Below are positions 40,761 to 53,727 of a stretch of 64,000 bases of DNA, piece after piece. The notes beneath the pieces are model-generated. The model was not told the origin of the DNA. It was given only the letters and a program-made list of their open reading frames with translations, and did no database searches. The position numbers and the translations under genes are program-made. The stretch spans positions 1-64,000 of the forward strand of contig NZ_OBQD01000010.1 in the NCBI RefSeq assembly GCF_900220975.1. Reading direction: 5' to 3'. Origin of the DNA: Rhizobium subbaraonis. Lineage in GTDB: Bacteria; Pseudomonadota; Alphaproteobacteria; Rhizobiales; Rhizobiaceae. How positions within the stretch are numbered: position 1 is the first letter of the stretch; each line of letters opens with the position of its first letter.

Positions 40761-42014
40761 ATGTCGGGTTTCAAGTCAGATTTCCTTCGCACGCTAAGCG
40801 AGCGCGGCTTCATCCACCAGATTTCGGATGAGACCGGCCTCGACGACCTGCTCTGCAAGGAAACCGTGACGGCCTATATCGGCTTCGACCCGACAGCACC
40901 CAGCCTGCATGCCGGAGGCCTGATCCAGATCATGATGCTGCACTGGCTGCAGCAGACCGGTCACCGTGCCATTTCGCTGATGGGCGGTGGCACCGGAATG
41001 GTTGGCGACCCCTCCTTCAAGGACGAGGCGCGCCAGTTGATGACGCCGGATACGATCGCCGGCAACATCGCCGGGATCAAGAAGGTCTTCTCCAACTACC
41101 TGACCTACGGCGACGGCCCGAAGGACGCGCTGATGATCAACAATGCCGACTGGCTGCTCGGCATCAACTACCTGGAATTCCTGCGCGACGTCGGCCGCCA
41201 CTTCTCGGTCAACCGCATGCTGTCCTTCGACAGCGTCAAGATGCGCCTCGACCGCGAGCAGTCGCTGTCCTTCCTCGAATTCAACTACATGATCCTGCAG
41301 GCCTACGACTTCGTCGAGCTGAACCAGCGCTACGGCACGCGCCTTCAGATGGGCGGTTCCGACCAGTGGGGCAACATCGTCAACGGCATCGATCTCGGCC
41401 ACCGCATGGGCACGCCGCAGCTCTACGCGCTGACCTCGCCGCTGCTGACCACTGCGTCGGGCGCCAAGATGGGCAAGTCGCTCTCCGGTGCCGTCTGGCT
41501 GAACCCGGAGATGCTGTCGGCCTATGACTTCTGGCAGTACTGGCGCAACACCGAGGACGCCGACGTCACCCGCTTCCTAAAGCTCTACACGACCCTGCCC
41601 ATGGACGAGATCGCGCGCCTGTCGGCGCTTGGCGGCTCGGAGATCAACGAGGTGAAGAAAATCCTGGCGACGGAGATCACCGCGATGCTGCATGGCCGGG
41701 AGAACGCCGAACAGGCAGCCGAGACGGCGCGCAAGACGTTCGAAGAAGGCGCGCTGGCCGAAAACTTGCCGTCGATCGAGGTCGCGAAGGGCGAGCTGGA
41801 AAGCGGTCTCGGCCTGCTCGCGCTGATCGTGCGCGCCGGCCTGGCATCCTCGAACGGCGAAGCACGCCGGCATGTCCAGGGCGGCGCCGTCCGCATCAAC
41901 GACAAGGCCGTCAGTGACGAACGCATGTCCATTGGCAGCGGCGAAATCACCGCCGACGGCGTCATCAAGCTCTCGCTCGGCAAGAAGAAGCACATTCTGG
42001 TGCGGCCGGCCTGA
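40761..42014 (+). CDS. tyrS: Tyrosyl-tRNA synthetase
   Basis: 417 residues, the usual size. Class I motifs: the HIGH-like [15 protein letters not shown], the tyrosine-pocket [14 protein letters not shown], the KMSKS-type [13 protein letters not shown], and a C-terminal S4-type RNA-binding domain ([20 protein letters not shown]). It charges tRNA-Tyr. It is a single gene followed by a palindromic repeat at 42030. Confidence 0.96.
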   Translation: MSGFKSDFLRTLSERGFIHQISDETGLDDLLCKETVTAYIGFDPTAPSLHAGGLIQIMMLHWLQQTGHRAISLMGGGTGMVGDPSFKDEARQLMTPDTIAGNIAGIKKVFSNYLTYGDGPKDALMINNADWLLGINYLEFLRDVGRHFSVNRMLSFDSVKMRLDREQSLSFLEFNYMILQAYDFVELNQRYGTRLQMGGSDQWGNIVNGIDLGHRMGTPQLYALTSPLLTTASGAKMGKSLSGAVWLNPEMLSAYDFWQYWRNTEDADVTRFLKLYTTLPMDEIARLSALGGSEINEVKKILATEITAMLHGRENAEQAAETARKTFEEGALAENLPSIEVAKGELESGLGLLALIVRAGLASSNGEARRHVQGGAVRINDKAVSDERMSIGSGEITADGVIKLSLGKKKHILVRPA

Positions 42015-42029
42015 GGCGGCCCGGTCTTT

Positions 42030-42073
42030 CCTTCTCCCCTCGGGGAGAAGGTGGCCAAGACGGCGGGATGAGG
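42030..42073. repeat. Short palindromic repeat after tyrS, related to the gcv element
   Basis: CCTTCTCCCC (42030-42039) pairs perfectly with GGGGAGAAGG (42042-42051) over a two-base loop, followed by a segment ending GGGATGAGG (42065-42073) like the outer end of the element at 25729-25840. It is a truncated or variant copy. It lies 16 bases after the tyrS stop and may also act as its transcription end. No gene is seen in 42015-42189. Confidence 0.65.
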
Positions 42074-42189
42074 CGTACGCCACGTCGGGCGCGCGATTGC
42101 GCTCGCGCCGCTTCGCCATGCCACTTCTCGCCAGCAGGCAGAACGCCACAGGCGAACTGCATCCTGGCGCGATGCGGCGGCCAGTCCAG

Positions 42190-45100
42190 TCAGAACTCGA
42201 AAATGTTGCGGAACACGCCCGGCGCGATGACCGACAGCGGGTTGATCATCAGCCGCGGCTGGTCGAACGGGCCGGTCAGCTTGAAAGTGATGCCGATCAG
42301 CCCTCGATCGCTGCCGTTGCCGAGGATGAAGCCGATTAGCGGAAGTTCGGCAAACAGCCGGTTGAGTCCGTAGGCCGGCATGAAGGTGCCGGTCAGTTCC
42401 ATGTTGTCGTTGGCATCGCGCACCATGCCCTGGAACGTCGCACCGACGGTGTCGCCGCGCACGACGCCGTTTTCGACCCTCAGCGTGCCGTCCTTCGACG
42501 AGACGAAGGCGAAGCCGCGCTCGAACCGCATCGAGCTGGTGTCGATCTCGCTTCGCACCGCCTGATTGAGGCTGCGCCCACCGGCGGGCGTCGTCACGAT
42601 CGAGCGCAGTTTTTCCTCACCCGACAGGGTGAACTTACGGATGTCGAGCGGCCCGCGCCAGCCGCCGTCGGCTCCCGCCTTGAGCCGCATGTTCAAAAGC
42701 CCGCCTTCCATGTGGCGGTAGAGATTGGCCAGGCGGGCCAACGCGCCCGCGTCGCCCGTTGTCAGTTCCAGCGTGTCCGTGCCCTGCGCATTGGAAAGTT
42801 TCGCAACGAGCGCCTGCCCGCCGCCTGTGACCGCCGATAGATCGAGCGCGGATGTCCGCCTTCCGTTCGTCCCATAGGCGAGCTTGACATTGCCCAGCGT
42901 CTCACCGTTGAAGCCGATGACACGGTCCAGCGCGGCGCGAACCGTTACCGACACCGGCTTTGCACCGCTCTCGGTCCCCGTAGGATCCGCCTTCAGCTTG
43001 GCAAGTACGGGCCGCAGGTCCGCCGAGCTACCGTTGACCTTGACAGCATAGCCGGATTTCACACGGGAAATGTCGAGCGCATAGTCGTCCTGGGCGGACA
43101 GCCTGACCTTGTCGAAGCGGGCAGAGCTCAACGCGCCGCCATTGATCGCCACGTCCCCTGAGACGGAGAACCCGTCGCCGGAAAAGCCGAAATCGGAAAG
43201 ACGCGTCGTCCCCTCCTGACGCTCCAGCGAGAACTGCGCCTTTGCCGGGACGCCGGCCCCCTTCGTCCAGCCGATCCAGGGAAGCGATACGACGCTTCGC
43301 CCGAGATTCGTCTCCACCTTCTCGTGACCATCGTCGCCGAGTGTCACGGCAACATCGAGAGGTCCCTGCAGCAGGTCGTTGAGACCGGGGAAGAGCCGCG
43401 ATCTGTCCGCATCCGATATCGTGCCGGAGACGGAAAGATCGCGCTTCAGCCCGGACGTCGGGCTCACGGGCTCGACGAGAACGATGTCCAGCGGCACGCC
43501 GTCGATCTGCGCCTTCGCCTTGAGGTCGGCCCGGACGGGCGTCACGACGAGATTTCCATCGACATTCGTGATCGTGCGTCCGACGATCGGCTTCTTGACG
43601 TCTACGCCTTGCAGATCGATGTCGGCGATCCATTCCGGCGGCGGCGGCTGCTGGTCGCGCACCAGCCCGAACTTCGCCTTGACGTTGGCCTCAACCGGAC
43701 CCGTGAAGTCCGAAGGCGCGTATGGCGTTCGCTTCAGAACGTCGATCGGCTTGTAGGTGATAAGCTCCGCGATCGCGTCGCCCGCGCCGGCGATGTTCAG
43801 GTCGATCTCGGCCATCAGCGGTTTCTGGTAGGTGTTCGGCAGCGTGAATGTTCCACTGGACAGCGACACCGAGCGACCGGATCCCATATAGGAGGTGCCG
43901 GCCTTGAGCGCGATGTCGACGCGCTCGCCGTTCAGCTGGAAATGGCCGGCAGCGTCCCTGAGTGGCGGGATCTCGCCGGCGATATTGAGGCGCGTATTGG
44001 CGATGTCGAACGATATCATCAGCTCGCCCCGCCCGAGTTCGATGCGTCCGTCCGGCTGCGGCGGCCGGTCTGCGGCCATCGACACCTCGATCCGTCCGTT
44101 CGTCACCGTGCCACCGTAGATGTTGGCGACAACCCATTGGCGCGCGCGCCGCCCGAGCCAGTAGGGCCAGAGTTGCTTGACCGTCGTCGCGTCGAGCCTG
44201 TCGCTGACCATGGCGAAATTCACTTCGGGGCTTTGCCCGCCAAAAGTCAGGCCGAGCGACCCGGCCAGCTGCCCCCGGGGACTGGACACCCCCAACTGAT
44301 CGAATAGCACCTGCTTCGTGTCCGGCAGGATGCGCCCACTGATCTTGGCATCGAAGCGAACGGGCTCCTCGGTCGTATCTTCCGGCGCGCTGACGGCGTT
44401 CTGCACGAGCAGATCGATCGCGTATCCGGCTTGCGCCGGCTGCGCAGCGTTCGGCATGCGATCGAGATCGATCAATCCTCCGGTCAGCGGGAAGGAAGAT
44501 CGTGCGACATGGATCTCGGAATTCCGGATCTCCAACGAGCGGTTTTCATAGTCGTAGTGGACCGAGACCTTGCTCGGCTTAAGGCTTGTTGCAATACCGC
44601 CGAAATAGAGCGCGCCCCCCTGGCTGGAAACGTCGAGCTCGAGTTTCGGATCGACGCCGGTCGTACCCCGCGTTGCCGAAAGCGCGATATCCGCCTGCGC
44701 CTCGAGGCCGGTGCGAAGCTCGCCCGCGGCATTGCGCTGAAGCGTGAACAGGCCGAGCGGAATGCCGGAAACATTGCCTCGAAGCTGGTCATTGTCGCCT
44801 GCGCCATCGGCAACGAGTGCGATGGTTCCCGTTTTTCCGTCCAGCCCGAAACTGCCCTCGATCGCCAGTTCGTCCGCCTCGGAACGGCTGAAGGTCAGTT
44901 GCTCGACGTCGAGCGTGCGCAGCCGTCCCCCGGTTCCCGTCACCGGCAGGGAAAGATTGGTGATACGCACGCGAGACAGCCCGCTGCCTGTGATCATCGA
45001 CTTGAACTGGTCCAGCCGATCGAAAGCCATGCCCTGGTAGCCCGGCAGGGAATCAAGGCGGATCCTGGACAGGTCGATCGGTGGGCCTTTCGGCAGGAGG

Positions 45101-45585
45101 GCGGGATTGAACATCGCCCGATCGATATCGAGGCTGGTCGGAGAAACGCGGCCGGTCATCAGGGCCAGCGGGTCCAGCACGATCAGGACGGCGCCGGCAT
45201 TGGCGACATTCTCTCCGTCGCTGCGCTGGGAGACGGCGACGTTTTCCGCTTTCAGCGCAAGCCCGCCGAGGCCGGAAAAGCGCATCACCGTCTTGGCGAC
45301 GGAGACCTCGTAGTTCGGCCCGACCGCCCGGTTCAGCGCGGCGAGCGCCCGCGAGTTCAGCGGGCCGTCCACCAGTCCGCTCTCCACGGTGGCGACGATA
45401 AGGACGATGAGAAGAAGCGCCACGCCGCCGAATATGGTGAAAAGACGAGCCATCACCGACAGGTGGGTGGGCCGGTCGGTGCAATGCAGGACGACCGGTT
45501 CATGGGCGCGGGCGGACGGAAGGTCGTGCAGGGAAACGATGTCCCCCCGGCCAAACTTCACCTTCTCGCCGCGAATTTCGCTCAT
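42190..45585 (-). CDS. Large AsmA/YhdP-like envelope protein (DUF3971)
   Basis: About 1131 residues from ATG 45585. A short cytoplasmic N-terminus is followed by a single membrane helix near residues 51-73 (FTIFGGVALLLIVLIVATVE); the rest is a long periplasmic region rich in beta strands. The C-terminal AsmA-type block, DTVGATFQGMVRDANDNMEL, TGTFMPAYGLNRLFAELPLI, is characteristic of YhdP/DUF3971 proteins that are thought to bridge the periplasm and move phospholipids to the outer membrane. It is a single gene divergent from bcp. Lipid transport is inferred from the family. Confidence 0.88.
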   Translation of the reverse strand: MSEIRGEKVKFGRGDIVSLHDLPSARAHEPVVLHCTDRPTHLSVMARLFTIFGGVALLLIVLIVATVESGLVDGPLNSRALAALNRAVGPNYEVSVAKTVMRFSGLGGLALKAENVAVSQRSDGENVANAGAVLIVLDPLALMTGRVSPTSLDIDRAMFNPALLPKGPPIDLSRIRLDSLPGYQGMAFDRLDQFKSMITGSGLSRVRITNLSLPVTGTGGRLRTLDVEQLTFSRSEADELAIEGSFGLDGKTGTIALVADGAGDNDQLRGNVSGIPLGLFTLQRNAAGELRTGLEAQADIALSATRGTTGVDPKLELDVSSQGGALYFGGIATSLKPSKVSVHYDYENRSLEIRNSEIHVARSSFPLTGGLIDLDRMPNAAQPAQAGYAIDLLVQNAVSAPEDTTEEPVRFDAKISGRILPDTKQVLFDQLGVSSPRGQLAGSLGLTFGGQSPEVNFAMVSDRLDATTVKQLWPYWLGRRARQWVVANIYGGTVTNGRIEVSMAADRPPQPDGRIELGRGELMISFDIANTRLNIAGEIPPLRDAAGHFQLNGERVDIALKAGTSYMGSGRSVSLSSGTFTLPNTYQKPLMAEIDLNIAGAGDAIAELITYKPIDVLKRTPYAPSDFTGPVEANVKAKFGLVRDQQPPPPEWIADIDLQGVDVKKPIVGRTITNVDGNLVVTPVRADLKAKAQIDGVPLDIVLVEPVSPTSGLKRDLSVSGTISDADRSRLFPGLNDLLQGPLDVAVTLGDDGHEKVETNLGRSVVSLPWIGWTKGAGVPAKAQFSLERQEGTTRLSDFGFSGDGFSVSGDVAINGGALSSARFDKVRLSAQDDYALDISRVKSGYAVKVNGSSADLRPVLAKLKADPTGTESGAKPVSVTVRAALDRVIGFNGETLGNVKLAYGTNGRRTSALDLSAVTGGGQALVAKLSNAQGTDTLELTTGDAGALARLANLYRHMEGGLLNMRLKAGADGGWRGPLDIRKFTLSGEEKLRSIVTTPAGGRSLNQAVRSEIDTSSMRFERGFAFVSSKDGTLRVENGVVRGDTVGATFQGMVRDANDNMELTGTFMPAYGLNRLFAELPLIGFILGNGSDRGLIGITFKLTGPFDQPRLMINPLSVIAPGVFRNIFEF

Positions 45586-45734
45586 GTCGCGGTTGTTCCG
45601 TTCCTCATGTCGGCCCAGGCATCGTCGGCGCGGCAATCGGATCGATTGATTGTGGCTGGACGATTCCCGCAGGGACTATATACCGGGGATTGGTCCCGCA
45701 TGACGCAAAATCCTGTCCAAAGAAAGGAAATACC

Positions 45735-46202
45735 ATGGCAGAATTGTCGGAAGGCAAGCAGGCGCCCGATTTCACGCTACCGGCTGATGGTGGCGGCCAG
45801 GTGGAACTCGCCGGTCTGCGGGGAAAGCCGGTCGTCCTGTTCTTTTACCCAAAGGACGATACGCAGGGCTGCACTGTCGAGAACGTCGCCTTCTCGGCAC
45901 TTTTGGACCAGTTCGAAGCCTCGGGTGCAGCAGTTCTCGGCATCTCGCCCGATCCGGTCAAGAAACATGACCGCTTCAAGGTCAAGCACGACCTGAAGGT
46001 CAGGCTTCTTTCGGACGAGTCCCATCAGGTGCTCGAAGCCTACGGCGTCTGGAAGGAAAAGAGCATGTACGGTCGCAGCTACATGGGCGTGGAGCGCACC
46101 ACCTTCCTCATCGACAAGGATGGCCGCATTGCCCGGATCTGGCCGAAGGTTAAGGTCGACGGCCACGCCGAGGCAGTTCTGGAAGCGGTCAAAGAACTTT
46201 AA
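45735..46202 (+). CDS. bcp: Bcp/PrxQ-type thioredoxin-dependent peroxiredoxin
   Basis: 155 residues. The peroxidatic Cys is in VLFFYPKDDTQGCTVENVAF, near residue 47. No other cysteine occurs in the protein: the position five residues later, where E. coli Bcp has its resolving Cys, is Ala here, so it would work as a 1-Cys type with an external thiol. It reduces hydrogen and organic peroxides. The start at 45735 follows AAAGGAAA; an upstream in-frame GTG or similar is not needed. Confidence 0.93.
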   Translation: MAELSEGKQAPDFTLPADGGGQVELAGLRGKPVVLFFYPKDDTQGCTVENVAFSALLDQFEASGAAVLGISPDPVKKHDRFKVKHDLKVRLLSDESHQVLEAYGVWKEKSMYGRSYMGVERTTFLIDKDGRIARIWPKVKVDGHAEAVLEAVKEL

Positions 46203-46206
46203 AACA

Positions 46207-47052
46207 ATGCCGCATGCAATTGAAATAAAAGAGATGCCAAAGATCGAAAGCCTGCGTGGAGGCGCCACGCAGGCTATCCTTTCCGCCGATCTCGACATCA
46301 AGACCGAACTTGCGCAGGAGACCGCGCGGCGGTGGTTTGCACGCACGCTTTCCGTCCGCTCGCCGCTCGACCCGGCCCTGCCCGAGCGCCCCGGCCGCCC
46401 GGACAAGCCGGAGCTGGTACCGCCGAAAAACATGAAGAAGCGCTCGCTTCACACGCTCAGCGGGCGGATCGCGCTGCTGCATGCGCTGGCGCACATCGAA
46501 CTCAACGCAATCGATCTGGCGCTCGACATCGTCGCCCGGTTCACCACCGAAGGCGTCCCGCATTCCTTCTTCGACGGCTGGATGCAGGTTGCCTTCGATG
46601 AGGCCAAGCACTTCCGGCTGATCCGCGACCGCCTGCGCACGCTGGGTGCCGATTACGGCGACCTGCCCGCCCATGACGGCCTCTGGCAGGCGGCCCACAG
46701 CACACGCAACGATCTCACTGCGCGGCTGGCCGTCGTTCCGCTGATCCTCGAGGCGCGCGGACTGGATGTGACGCCGGTGCTGCAGGAAAAGATGCGGGAG
46801 ACAGGCGACATCGAAAGCGCCGACATCCTCGACATCATCTACAACGACGAGAAGGGGCACGTCGCTGTCGGCGCCAAATGGTTCCGCTTCCTCTGCGCGA
46901 GGGAGAGGAAGGACCCCTCCGCCACGTTCAGGGATCTGGTGCGGGCGAACTTCCGCGGCTCGCTCAAGGCTCCCTTCAACGACGTGGCGCGCGCCGAAGC
47001 CGGGCTGACGCCGTCTTTCTACCGCAGCCTCGTCTCCGTCAGCCAGAGCTAG
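46207..47052 (+). CDS. DUF455 ferritin-like protein
   Basis: 281 residues, five bases after bcp, so probably one transcript. DUF455 proteins are helical and carry a di-metal ferritin-like signature: ALAHIELNAIDLALDI (E and H), DEAKHFRLIRDRL, EARGLDVTP and NDEKGHVAVGAKWF, all seen here. The association with bcp suggests oxidative stress or tRNA-modification type oxygenase chemistry, but the substrate is not known. A second ATG at 46234 is possible. Confidence 0.88.
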   Translation: MPHAIEIKEMPKIESLRGGATQAILSADLDIKTELAQETARRWFARTLSVRSPLDPALPERPGRPDKPELVPPKNMKKRSLHTLSGRIALLHALAHIELNAIDLALDIVARFTTEGVPHSFFDGWMQVAFDEAKHFRLIRDRLRTLGADYGDLPAHDGLWQAAHSTRNDLTARLAVVPLILEARGLDVTPVLQEKMRETGDIESADILDIIYNDEKGHVAVGAKWFRFLCARERKDPSATFRDLVRANFRGSLKAPFNDVARAEAGLTPSFYRSLVSVSQS

Positions 47053-47139
47053 CGTCGCGCCGGCGTCAAGCCTTTGTTAACCTTAACAGTGTGTAATTTC
47101 CGGCAAGTGTGGGACAGACTCATAGGTTGTCGGGGGGTT

Positions 47140-48450
47140 GTGTTGACGGATCGTCCGGAAAATCGCGTTTTCGGCAAACGTGAAAAGCAACACCTTATCA
47201 TCCTGGCGAGCGGCGATCGCGTTCGCCACATGACCGTCCGCCCCTGGATGACGGCCATCGCCTTCTCCGTCGCCGCCATGTTTACCGTCGGCTACCTCGC
47301 AGCGACCTCCTACCTGGTCCTTCGTGACGGGCTGATCGGCGCGACGATGGCGCGGCAGGCGCGGATGCAGCACGACTACGAGGACCGCATTTCCTCGCTG
47401 CGAGCCCAGGTCGACCGGGTCACGAGCCGGCAACTTCTCGACCAGCAGGTCGTCGAGGAAAAGGTCGAAAAGCTCTTCCGGCAGCAACTGGCGCTGAGCG
47501 AGCGCAACGGCAAGCTCGATACGCTTTTGAACCGCGCCGGCAACGCCGGCCTCTCCGACGCGCCCCTGGAAGCCGACCCCGCGCCCGATGGGCAGGCGGC
47601 GCCGGCTTACGGTCGCCAGGCGTCGGCAGGACAGATGGCCATCGACCGGCTGCTCGGACGCGCCGACGGCGGGGCCAAGCAGGCTTCCCTCGCAGCACTT
47701 GCCTACGCAGCACCCTCTGCCGGCACAGGCGAATCGGTCGCCGACCACACCGACCGGATGTTTTCCAAAGTGACACTTTCGCTGAAGGATATCGAACGTC
47801 AGCAATTGTCGCGCATACAGGCGCTGACGGCCGGCGCCGAACAGACTGCGGACGCGATCGAATCGATCCTGAACCGGACCGGCATCGAGGTCGCCGATAC
47901 TGCCGCAGAAACCGCCGACGCTATCGGCGGCCCGTTCGTCGAGCCGGTGGCGACCGACAGTTTCGAACAAACGCTCGGCGGCCTCGACACGGCTCTCAAC
48001 CGGCTCGACCAGATGCGCGAAACAGCCCGCAGGCTGCCCTTCGCCAACCCCTCGCCCGGCAGCCAGATCACCAGCCGCTTCGGCAATCGCACCGATCCCT
48101 TCCTCGGTCGCCTGGCACTGCATGCCGGCATCGACTTCCGCCTGCCGACGGGCAGCGAAGTCCGCGCCACGGGCGCGGGAACGGTGCTGACGGCCGGGCG
48201 CAGCGGTGGCTACGGCATTCTCGTCGAGATCGACCACGGAAACGGCATCGTGACGCGCTACGCACATCTGTCCCGCACGCTCGTCAAGGCGGGCGAGACG
48301 GTCGATACCGGCGATGCCATCGGACTGTCCGGCACGACCGGCCGCTCGACCGGTCCGCACCTTCACTACGAGGTTCGCCGGAACGGCCGCGCAACCGACC
48401 CGGGCCGCTTCCTGTCTGCCGGCATGAAGCTCTCGGATTACATGAATTGA
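47140..48450 (+). CDS. M23 (LytM) family metallopeptidase with membrane anchor and coiled coil
   Basis: About 436 residues. The start is probably the GTG at 47140 or the TTG at 47143, both near GGGGGG (47132-47137); the region upstream to 47074 looks non-coding. Residues ~30-60 have one membrane helix, followed by a coiled coil (VDRVTSRQLLDQQVVEEKVE) and a low-complexity linker. The C-terminal LytM domain has the zinc motifs HAGIDF and HLHYE, and ITSRFGNRTDPF. It is likely periplasmic, acting on peptidoglycan or as an activator of amidases. Single gene, no partner visible. Confidence 0.88.
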   Translation: MLTDRPENRVFGKREKQHLIILASGDRVRHMTVRPWMTAIAFSVAAMFTVGYLAATSYLVLRDGLIGATMARQARMQHDYEDRISSLRAQVDRVTSRQLLDQQVVEEKVEKLFRQQLALSERNGKLDTLLNRAGNAGLSDAPLEADPAPDGQAAPAYGRQASAGQMAIDRLLGRADGGAKQASLAALAYAAPSAGTGESVADHTDRMFSKVTLSLKDIERQQLSRIQALTAGAEQTADAIESILNRTGIEVADTAAETADAIGGPFVEPVATDSFEQTLGGLDTALNRLDQMRETARRLPFANPSPGSQITSRFGNRTDPFLGRLALHAGIDFRLPTGSEVRATGAGTVLTAGRSGGYGILVEIDHGNGIVTRYAHLSRTLVKAGETVDTGDAIGLSGTTGRSTGPHLHYEVRRNGRATDPGRFLSAGMKLSDYMN

Positions 48451-48524
48451 CGGAACAGGACGGGATGCGGCGAGCGCAATTCGCACCCGCTTTACTTGCA
48501 AATCTTCAATAACCGCGCGTTTCC

Positions 48525-48553
48525 TTGACTTTCCGGCGCTTTCAGCATATGTG
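48525..48553 (+). promoter_or_regulatory. Promoter upstream of the DEAD-box helicase gene
   Basis: -35 TTGACT (48525-48530), 17-bp spacer, -10 TATGTG (48548-48553). A GTG that could start the reading frame at 48551 falls inside the -10, so the protein must begin later; the TTG at 48629 is the likely start, giving a leader of about 70 nt. Such a leader fits cold- or RNA-responsive control, but none is shown. Confidence 0.5.
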
Positions 48554-48628
48554 CGCTGCATCCAGCGGCCACGACAAAAGCTGAAACCCCAAGCGTTCGC
48601 CAGAACCGGAACGGAAACAGATTTCCCT

Positions 48629-50149
<1,521 letters not shown>

Positions 50150-50157
50150 CCCGATCC

Positions 50158-50586
50158 ATGCCCGTGCCCGGAATTGACGTGCCCGGCGTCGGCTGCGGGC
50201 TTGCGATCGTGCGCGACGGCAAGGTCTTGCTGTACAGACGCGCGCGCCCACCCGAGCAGGGCCACTGGAGCATCGTCGGCGGGAAGATAGACCACATGGA
50301 GCATTCCTCCACCGCCGCCCGCCGCGAAGCGGCGGAGGAGACCGGTCTCGCCATCGGGCGCATCCAGTTCCTCTGCCATGCCGAGCTTATGACCGAACCG
50401 GACGGCCAGCACTGGGTGTCGTTGATCTATATGACCGACGACATAACCGGGGAGCCGCAAGTGACGGAACCCGACAAGCTTCCTGAATTCGGGTGGTTCT
50501 CGCCGAATGCGCTGCCGGAACCTTTGTCGGCCTTCGCAGCGAAGGCGATTACGGCCCTCGGATCGTCCCGACGCGAACTGGCATAA
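50158..50586 (+). CDS. NUDIX hydrolase
   Basis: 142 residues, eight bases after the helicase gene. The Nudix box is complete: GGKIDHMEHSSTAARREAAE followed by ETGL, fitting G-x5-E-x7-REUXEEXGU. The N-terminus (VGCGLAIVRDGKVLLYRRAR) is the usual beta strand pattern. Substrate not predictable, but the family cleaves nucleoside diphosphate derivatives. Possibly one transcript with the helicase gene. Confidence 0.9.
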   Translation: MPVPGIDVPGVGCGLAIVRDGKVLLYRRARPPEQGHWSIVGGKIDHMEHSSTAARREAAEETGLAIGRIQFLCHAELMTEPDGQHWVSLIYMTDDITGEPQVTEPDKLPEFGWFSPNALPEPLSAFAAKAITALGSSRRELA

Positions 50587-50610
50587 TAGGGCCACTCACC
50601 CGCGGATTGG

Positions 50611-50943
50611 TCAGCGCTTGGACGAATTCGCACGGATTGCCGCTTCCAGCGCCAGCTTCACCCATTCCGCCATAAGGTCCGGATCGTCGAAGGCATCCTC
50701 CGGGATGCTCCAATAAGGCATCCTCAGCGGCGCGCCCGTCTTCTTGCCCGAATAGACCCACTGGCGGCTGCCGGAGAGCTCGAATTCGGGGATCGTCACC
50801 TCGTCGGCCTTCAGCAGCACTTCGCCATCGACCTCGAGGGCGACGATCAGGTCGCCGGCATAGATGCCCTTGCCGCCGAACATGCGCTTGATCGTGACCG
50901 GCCCCAGCGACTGGAACATCTCCTCGATCGCATCATTGTCCAT
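50611..50943 (-). CDS. TfoX N-terminal domain protein
   Basis: 110 residues from ATG 50943 with GGAGG eight bases upstream. It consists of the TfoX_N domain alone (MFQSLGPVTIKRMFGGKGIY, ALEVDGEVLLKADEVTIPEF, GAPLRMPYWSIPEDAFDDPD). Stand-alone TfoX_N proteins are common in Rhizobiales; competence regulation is only known for the two-domain gammaproteobacterial proteins, so the role here is open. It converges with the NUDIX gene. Confidence 0.88.
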   Translation of the reverse strand: MDNDAIEEMFQSLGPVTIKRMFGGKGIYAGDLIVALEVDGEVLLKADEVTIPEFELSGSRQWVYSGKKTGAPLRMPYWSIPEDAFDDPDLMAEWVKLALEAAIRANSSKR

Positions 50944-51053
50944 GCCCAGCACCTCCGCCCGTTCCTTCGCTGCGCGGCGGGACCGCGCCCTCGCCCAATC
51001 GCTCCAAAGGGCAAGGCTTTGAACAAATCCAGATCAAAGCATGTGTCTTCCGC

Positions 51054-52681
<1,628 letters not shown>

Positions 52682-52685
<4 letters not shown>

Positions 52686-53383
52686 GGCTTCGCCTCCGTC
52701 CGCAGGTCGCGCCTGCGGAACGCCTGGATGATGTCCGCCATGATCGCCACGGCGATTTCGGCGGGACTGACCGCGCCGATATCGAGCCCAATCGGCGCGC
52801 TTATACGGTCCAGCAGCTGTTGCGGCGCGCCCGCGGCAAGCAGCCGCTCCACTCGCTTGGCATGCGTCTTCCGGCTACCCAGCGCGCCGACGTAGAAGCA
52901 GCCGCTCTTAAGCGCCTGAAGCAAGGGCAAATCGTCGATCTTCGGATCATGCGTAACCGCCACCAGCGCCGTATAGCGATCGAGCGGGCGAACCTTCAGC
53001 ACGTCCTCGGGCCAGTCCGCGACAAGATCGACGCCGGCGAAGCGCTCCTCGGTGGCAAACGCCGTACGTGGATCGATGACGGACAGGTCATAGCCGGAGA
53101 CTTTTGCCACGACTGCCAGCGCCTGGCTGATGTGCACGGCACCGATGACGACGATGCGGGCGGGCGGCAGATGGACGTTGAGGAAGAAATTTTGACCTTC
53201 AGCCTCAAAGGTGCCTGACTTGCCCGACCGAAACGCCGCTTCGATCGCCGAGCCCAGCGTACCAGCGACCGTATCGCCCTCGCGCACGATCCGGTCGCGC
53301 CCGCCCTCCAGTTCGGTCAAGTGGATCACCGCGCGGCGGGCACGGCGTTCGGCGTTGAGCTTGCGCAGGAGAAGCGGATCCAT
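52682..53383 (-). CDS. XdhC-family protein, C-terminal (Rossmann) part
   Basis: 233 residues from ATG 53383, which overlaps the stop of the preceding XdhC-N gene. It has a nucleotide-binding Rossmann-like fold (ARIVVIGAVHISQALAVVAK, LDRYTALVAVTHDPKIDDLP, YVGALGSRKTHAKRVERLLA, IGLDIGAVSPAEIAVAIMAD), which is XdhC_C. XdhC inserts and protects the sulfurated Mo cofactor in xanthine dehydrogenase-like enzymes. Here the family's two domains are separate genes. Confidence 0.9.
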
Positions 53384-53727
53384 CAGCCGAGCCGCTCCAC
53401 ATAGACGCGGATTCGCCCACCGCAGGAAAGCCCGACCCGCCACGCCGTCTCGTCGGCAACTCCGAATTCCAGCATCTTCGGCTCGCCGCCGCCGATGACG
53501 TCGAGCGCCTCGGTTATGACGGCGCCTTCGACGCAGCCACCCGACACCGAGCCGTGGAAATTCCCCTCGCCGTCGATCACCAGATGGCTGCCCGTCGGGC
53601 GCGGCGCCGAGCCCCAGGTCTCCATGACGGTCGCGATCGCGACGTTGCGCCCCTCGTCCATCCATCTCTCCGCCACCATCAGCGGATCAAGCGTTTCGAC
53701 CCCGTCGCCCATTGCGAACTCCGTCAT
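53383..53727 (-). CDS. XdhC/CoxI family protein, N-terminal part
   Basis: 114 residues with the CoxI/XdhC_N domain: VAERWMDEGRNVAIATVMET, GSAPRPTGSHLVIDGEGNFH, GSVSGGCVEGAVITEALDVI, GLSCGGRIRVYVERLG. Cys residues in SGGCVEG and GLSCGG are those conserved in the family. It works with the next gene (XdhC_C part) for Mo-enzyme maturation. It overlaps both neighbours by four to five bases. Confidence 0.9.
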   Translation of the reverse strand: MTEFAMGDGVETLDPLMVAERWMDEGRNVAIATVMETWGSAPRPTGSHLVIDGEGNFHGSVSGGCVEGAVITEALDVIGGGEPKMLEFGVADETAWRVGLSCGGRIRVYVERLG

